Below are positions 8,171-12,789 of a DNA stretch of 12,789 bases, piece by piece (positions within the stretch are counted from its first letter, which is position 1; the number at the start of each line of letters is the position of its first letter). The notes below the pieces were generated by a model that saw nothing but the letters and a program-made list of their open reading frames with translations, did no database searches and was not told the origin of the DNA. The DNA comes from Acanthamoeba castellanii str. Neff (lineage: Eukaryota; Discosea; Longamoebia; Acanthamoebidae), in contig NW_004457727.1 in the NCBI RefSeq assembly GCF_000313135.1, positions 1 to 12,789 on the forward strand. The letters run 5' to 3'. The position numbers and the translations under genes were made by a program.

Positions 8171-11100
8171 ATGGAAAGTGTGGCGTCGTCGGTCGAGGGC
8201 AAGCGAGAGCGGAAGGAGAGGGAGAAGCGGGAGAAGAAGGAGCAGAAGGAGAAGGAGAAGGAGGAGAAGAAGCGAATCAAGGAGCAGAAGCGGAAGGAGA
8301 AGGAGGAGCTCAAGCTCCAGAAGAGGCGCGAGAAGGAGGAGAAGAAGGAGCTCAAGCGCATCGAGAAGGAGGAGAAGCGGAGCCAGAGCAAGATCAGACC
8401 CAACAACAATGTCGACAAAAACAACAAAAAGAACCGACGACAGACCGAGGCGGCGGCCGCCAAGCTCAACCAGAGCCACGAGGTGACGCTGCCGTCGAGC
8501 GCGAGCACCACGGCGGCGGCGGCTGGTGGTGAGGCGGAGTCGGCGGCGGCGGCCAAGGCGCGCAGCGCGACGTTCACGCCGGCGGCGATCAGCAAGTGGC
8601 AGAAGACGAGCAACAAAGAAAACGACGACGAGAAAAAGAAGAAGAAGAACGAAGAAGACGAAAACAAGGCGACGGTGGTCTCGTCTCCCGCGGCGACAGC
8701 AAAGAACGAAGACGACGGTAACGCGAAGCCAAAGAACGAAAGCGACGCTTCCGCGGAAGACCAATCACAAAAGAACGAAAACGACGCCGAGGCCGAAGAG
8801 GGCAAGGGCAAGGCCAAGGAGGACGAAGCTGAGCCCGCCATCGCCGTCGCCGTCACTGACGCCGATGTCGACAGAAACGCCGTCGCTGCAGCCGCCGAAG
8901 CCCAAGCCGAGGCCGCTGAGGCCGCGCGGCTGCGGCGGGAGGCCGAGAGGGAGAGGGCCGAAGAGGAGGAGCGGCGGCGGGCCGCCGAGAAGGAGGCCAT
9001 GGAGGCCCGCGAGCGTCAGCTGCGCCAGCAACAGGAGGACCAGCACCGCGAGCGACAGCTCCAACAGCAGCAGAAGCTCCAACAACAGCAACAGCAACAG
9101 GTCGAGCAGCAGCAGCAGCAGCAGACGACCGGTCTGGAGGCGCTCCGAACGCAGCAGGACGATGTGTTTGCAGCGCTGGAGGAGCTGCGGCGGGTCGAGC
9201 AGGAGGTGCTGGGCCTGAGCAGCAGCAGCTCCCAGACCGCCGTTGCCGTCACTGACGCCGGCGCCTCGGCCGAATTCTCGGTCGTTGTTGTCGACACCAA
9301 CAATGACGAGAATGGCGAGAGTGCCGAGAATGCCGAGGCCGAGGCCGAGGCCGAGCGGCGGCGGCAGCACGAGCAGCAGCAGCAGGCGCTGGAGGAGGAG
9401 AGGCAGCGGCGGCTGGCCAAGGCGCAGGCCGAGGCGGAGCGACTGCGGCGGGAGGCGGACGAGGCCGAGCTACAGCGACAGCGCGAGCTCGAGCAGAGAG
9501 AGGCCGAGCGCCGACGCGCCGACGAAGCCGAGGCCGAGGCCGCCGCGGCCGCGGCCAATGCGGCAGCCGTTGAAGCCGAGCGTCGCCGGGCCGAGGCCAC
9601 AGCCGCAGCCGTCGCCGCAGCCGCCGCCCAGGCCCACGTGCCCGACGTGACCGAGGCCGTCGCTGCCGTGGCCGCCGCCGCCACCGGCGCCGTCGAGGAA
9701 GTGGCCGCCGCCGCCGCCGGCCATGCCGACACTCAGCAGAAGCAGGAAGAGCAGGAGCAGGAGGCGATGGAGAGGAGCTGCAAGGAGGAGGAGGGACAGG
9801 TCAACGCCCTGCACCACAAGGCTCCCGTCGCGACCGGCGGCAGCGGCAGCTCGCGCGACAAGCGCAAGACCTTTGCCGGTACGTCACCGGTGAGCCGCGG
9901 CTGGCGCGCGCTTGTCTCTGCTGACGACACACCCAGGAGCGAGCAGCACAAAGAAGACGGTCGCGGTGCCGATGGTTTTCGCCAGCGAAGCGCCGGCCGC
10001 CGTGCCCGCCTCGGCGCCCGAGCGGTACGACCTCCGCCTTGCCTGGCCTGACGAGTGTCTCTCGTTGACTGAAGGGCTTTGGCGGCTGTGACTGTGTCAG
10101 ACGGCGCGCCATGACCGGTGCTGTGGGCGCCAAGGGCGGCGTCGCGTCGCGATGGCAGCAGGCCATGGACGCCAGCCTCAGCGCCAAGACCCAAAACGTG
10201 CGTGTCGTCGTGCGTGTTGCGTTGTGTGTGCATGAGCTGATGATTGTGTTGTGGTGCCGGGCGAGCAGTTGTCGGAGCAGATGGACGATCGGGTGGTGAA
10301 GGGCGTGCAGTGGATGGACACCCAGATCCGATTCCTCATCGCCGAGATCCAGAAGCGCGGCGAGGCCAAGGGCGACACCGGCAGGCCCGTCATCACCTTC
10401 GGCGCCCTCTTCGCCGCCACCATCGACACCATGCCCGCCCTCGCCGCCGCCATCGCCACCGCCAAGAAGAGGTCCGCGCCTCCGCGCCTCGCCCGGCTTC
10501 ACCGCACCCACGCCCTGACCGTGCGCGTGCGTGTCGTGTCGTGTCGTGTCGTGGCCTTGTGTTGTGTTGTGTTGTGTTGTGCGCGGGCGTGGTCAGGGGT
10601 GTGGTGGCGTATGAGGGCGACATGCTGCTTCAGGCGGTGCACGACGATGTCGAGATCACTCTGCTCAAGGACGAGATCGAGGACACGCCCATCGAGCCCT
10701 CCCCTCGCCGCAAGGTCCCGGTACGCGCTCGACCACCTGCACTGTGTGTTGGCGCAATGCCTCGCCGCACAGTGTTCTTATAGACGACTTGTGTGTGCGT
10801 GTGGGTGGTGTCGATTAGGTGGCGGCGGGGCAATCGCAAAGCGAGCCGGTGCTGAGCAACAACGAGAAGTGCGTGGCGTGCGGCAAGACCGCCTACCCGC
10901 TCGAACGAGCCGTCGCAAGCGGTACGTACCTTCCACACTCGTCGCGTCTCGTGTCGTGCGGTACTCACGCGTTTTCGCCTGATTTGCCGAACACTCACGA
11001 CACACGACACACACAGGCAAGGTGTTCCACAAGAACTGCTTCAAGTGCAGCGTGTGCAAGTGTGTGCTCAAGGTCATCGACTACGCGCATCTCGACGGCA

Positions 11101-11306
11101 TCTTCTACTGGTACCAGACGGTCACATCTACTTTGTGCGCTGACACGCGCGTCGTGTCGTGTGTGTCGTGTCCACTACTCACCCCACGCCTCCGCGTGTC
11201 GTGTGCGCACATCATCAGCCAAACGCACTTCCAGCAGTTGTTCCTCATGAACGGTGACTACAAGTCGGGCTTCAACAAGGCGGCTGAGGGCGTCGCGGTC
11301 CTCTAA
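8171..11306 (+). CDS. Long charged-helix protein with C-terminal Costars and LIM domains
   Basis: Exons: 8171-9878, 9937-10024, 10101-10197, 10269-10471, 10597-10720, 10819-10921, 11017-11110, 11219-11306; phases agree, 834 residues. Residues 10-75 are almost only K, E and R, a likely single alpha-helix or coiled coil. About 75-280 is acidic with Ala and Lys runs; a Gln-rich tract spans about 283-321 (9017-9135); Ala/Glu/Arg-rich helix continues to about 530. At about 635-725 is a Costars domain (as in ABRA/STARS and ABRACL): VITFGALF, TAKKRGVVAYEGDMLLQ and VHDDVEITLL are its typical core. At 758-809 is one complete LIM domain with C758, C761, H779, C782, C785, C788, C806 and H809 as zinc ligands, then QQLFLMNGDYKSGF, the tail usual in LIM proteins. 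Costars proteins and many LIM proteins act on actin and cell movement, so a cytoplasmic actin-linked scaffold is the best inference. The ATG sits in a favourable AGAATGG context and is the first in frame. Confidence 0.88.
10531..10581 (+). repeat. 5-base GTGTC and TTGTG tandem arrays in Costars-LIM intron 4
   Basis: Four copies of GTGTC (10531-10550) and five of TTGTG (10557-10581) lie in the intron 10472-10596. GTGTC is the complement of GACAC, i.e. GAC(AC)1, the shortest member of the series seen in other introns. The array splits a Costars motif: AKK before, RGVVAYEG after. Confidence 0.85.
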
Positions 11307-11395
11307 TCCCGCACCCATCATTTATTTATTTATTTATTATTCCCTTTCCGGTAAAATCGGCCACTAAATATAATATTTGCCAAATAACTACAACT

Positions 11396-11401
11396 TTTAT
11401 T
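11396..11401 (-). terminator. Polyadenylation signal of the 3'-most gene
   Basis: AATAAA on the minus strand about 40 bases past the stop at 11440, the expected distance. Confidence 0.65.
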
Positions 11402-11439
11402 CACACTTGGCCACTTCGCCCTGGCCACGCCGCCAGGTA

Positions 11440-12789
11440 TCAAGACAAGCAATCGTGTCTGTTCACGGCGTCCCAGTAGCCTCGGGCTGCCAGTCAATAA
11501 AAGAAGTGGTGAGGTCAGCACGACAACAACTCACCACACACAACACGACACACGACACACGACACGCGACACGCGACACGCGACACACGGGTGTGACCAA
11601 GCCAGCGACCAGCAACACAAGCGAGCGGCACACGTACTAATGTCTTGTGCGAGAGGATGGATCTTTACAAAGGGCTCGGCCACAACCAGGAGCCGTCGTA
11701 CGAGGTCGTATCGGCGGAACATGATGAAGACATCCATTACCTGTTTATTTTTAACCGGAAATATATAAACCATATATTTTCACATCATGATCAAGCGCGC
11801 CAATGGTCAGTCAACAAAGTTGAGCAGCAACGTCTAAAGTGGGTGCGAAGGAGCAAGAAAAAAAAAGGAGGGGGAATCAGCGAGTGCGGTACCATCTGGT
11901 GGATTATCACGGTGGAGGACGCGCAGTAGGCCGAATGCTCGCGCTCGGCTTGCTCCAGATATTTGATGGCCGTCAGCAACGCTTCCTGCACAGGTTTTGC
12001 AGCAAGTTATTCAAGGTTCATCCGTGGGTGGGTGTGTGCGCGCTGCGTGCGTGTGTGCGTGTGTGTGTGTTCTTGTCAAGCGGTACCTGCTGTCGCGAGC
12101 TAAAGAGGTAGTGAAGCGCAGTGACGCCATACCACGAAAGTACCACGGACGTGTTGAACGCGCTGCCCAGAGGCTCTGCAGAGAAGGCAAACACACAGTT
12201 GAGTATGCGGAACCACTGACGCGCGGACGTAAATGGTGTACGTTTGCTGTTACGGTGTGTGTCGTGTGTGTCGTGTGTGTGGTGTGTGTGTGTGTCGTGT
12301 GATGTCACGCACTCAGACTCTTGAGTTGGTGGCCCATACGGCCCAAGAGCTTGCGGAGATAGGTCATCAGGGGCGTTATGTCGGCGTCGGGATCCTCGCG
12401 CTGGCGGAAGCTGATGACTTGGTGCAGCATCTGTATCGATAGCACGTAGCGGTCGACGTTCTCCACCTTCTTCAGCAGATTCCACAGGAACGCCTTGTCG
12501 CCCCAGTCCCCGTCTTCGTCATCCGCCTCCCCGCCGACGGCGTCGTCATCGTATCGACCCTTCTCGTCGTCTCCGCTCTCGGACTTGGGTTCGCTACCAT
12601 CTCCGTGCGTATCGTAACTGGTCGGGCTGCTCGGCGATGGCGAAGAGGAGTGGTTGAGTTCAAGGAGGAACGGCACGACCGCTGGGCGTCTTCGCGTATC
12701 GCTGGAAGACGACGATGTCCGCAGCCCCGGATGGGCCGTCGACGTCGCGCTGTGCCAACACGAAGGCGTCGGCGCGTTGGTGGTGTCTC
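11440..12789 (-). CDS. Unrecognised helical protein, C-terminal part (5' end outside window)
   Basis: Exons in transcription order: 12789-12680 (partial), 12600-12309, 12246-12087, 11985-11893, 11740-11638, 11486-11440. The last four are secure: phases agree and they read through FNTSVVLSWYGVTALHYLF, EALLTAIKYLEQAEREHS, VMDVFIMFRRYDLVRRLLVV and RGYWDAVNRHDCLS to a TGA. The segment 12600-12309 has an acidic low-complexity start and then KAFLWNLLKKVENVDRYVLS and RKLLGRMGHQLKSL. The pattern suggests a helical-repeat protein, but I recognise no family. Two boundaries are weak. The donor at 12308 (GTGACA) is chosen only because the better-looking GTGCGT four bases earlier breaks the frame. The first exon (DAFVLAQRDVDG, AADIVVFQRYAK) is in another frame and needs either an intron 12679-12601 with a poor GGAG acceptor or a frameshift. 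Confidence 0.6.
11496..11501 (+). terminator. Candidate polyadenylation signal of the Costars-LIM gene
   Basis: AATAAA on the plus strand, 190 bases past the stop at 11304-11306. I see no closer AATAAA on that strand. It lies within the last intron of the convergent minus-strand gene, so its use would make the two transcripts overlap. Confidence 0.35.
11547..11588. repeat. 7-base GAC(AC)2 tandem array in last intron of the 3'-most gene
   Basis: Six units of seven bases: two GACACAC, three GACACGC and one GACACAC. They lie in the intron 11637-11487 of the minus-strand gene; the sense strand carries GTGTGTC. Confidence 0.92.
12255..12301. repeat. 9-base GTGTGTGTC array in intron of the 3'-most gene
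   Basis: GTGTGTGTC units on the plus strand, some degenerate to pure GT. The sense strand of the minus-strand gene carries GACACACAC, opposite in orientation to the array at 6703-6752 relative to its gene. It lies in the intron 12308-12247. Confidence 0.88.

Noticed and set aside
8131..9732. Long open frames on the minus strand opposite the Costars-LIM first exon
   Set aside because: They translate to Ser-, Ala-, Leu- or Cys-rich low complexity. They are the complement of the Lys/Glu/Gln/Ala-rich coding sequence, where stops are rare by composition.
12247..12313. GTGCGT donor at 12312 in the 3'-most gene
   Set aside because: It is the better donor by sequence but leaves phase 1, and no acceptor before the next coding segment restores the clearly coding frame.

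Overview
The window looks like nuclear DNA of a free-living amoebozoan, most like Acanthamoeba (inference). The genes are split into many small exons by introns of 58 to 212 bases. Exons are GC-rich, introns are either AT-rich or CA/TG-rich, AATAAA-type polyadenylation signals are present, and the protein types (AAAP transporter, Costars and LIM proteins) fit. I see no bacterial operon, rRNA, tRNA, CRISPR array or transposon.

Layout, left to right. (1) 1639 to 16, minus strand: a leucine-rich-repeat protein with an N-terminal double CxxC motif, two exons. (2) 2109 to 4877, plus: an amino acid/auxin permease family (AAAP) transporter, twelve exons, 478 residues; the last intron appears to be a GC-AG intron. 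(3) 7517 to 5001, minus: an unrecognised type I membrane glycoprotein with signal peptide and one C-terminal membrane helix, ten exons. (4) 8171 to 11306, plus: an 834-residue protein with a very long charged, Ala- and Gln-rich helical region, then a Costars domain and one LIM domain, eight coding exons plus a likely 5' UTR intron. (5) 12789 to 11440, minus, 5' end outside the window: the C-terminal part of an unrecognised, mostly helical protein.

Genes 1/2 and 3/4 are divergent pairs sharing upstream regions; genes 2/3 and 4/5 are convergent pairs with only 123 and 133 bases between stop codons. The five proteins do not form an obvious pathway. Gene 4 joins two domain types tied to actin regulation and is the most interesting product.

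The most unusual non-coding signal is in the introns. Many carry short tandem arrays whose unit can be written GAC(AC)k, with k differing from intron to intron (units of 5, 7, 9 and 11 bases), in either orientation. A 15-base word recurs in introns of three unrelated genes. Of 34 inferred 5' splice sites, 21 begin GTAC and none is GTAAGT. All exon boundaries were worked out by hand from reading frame, splice phase and family knowledge, without transcript data.
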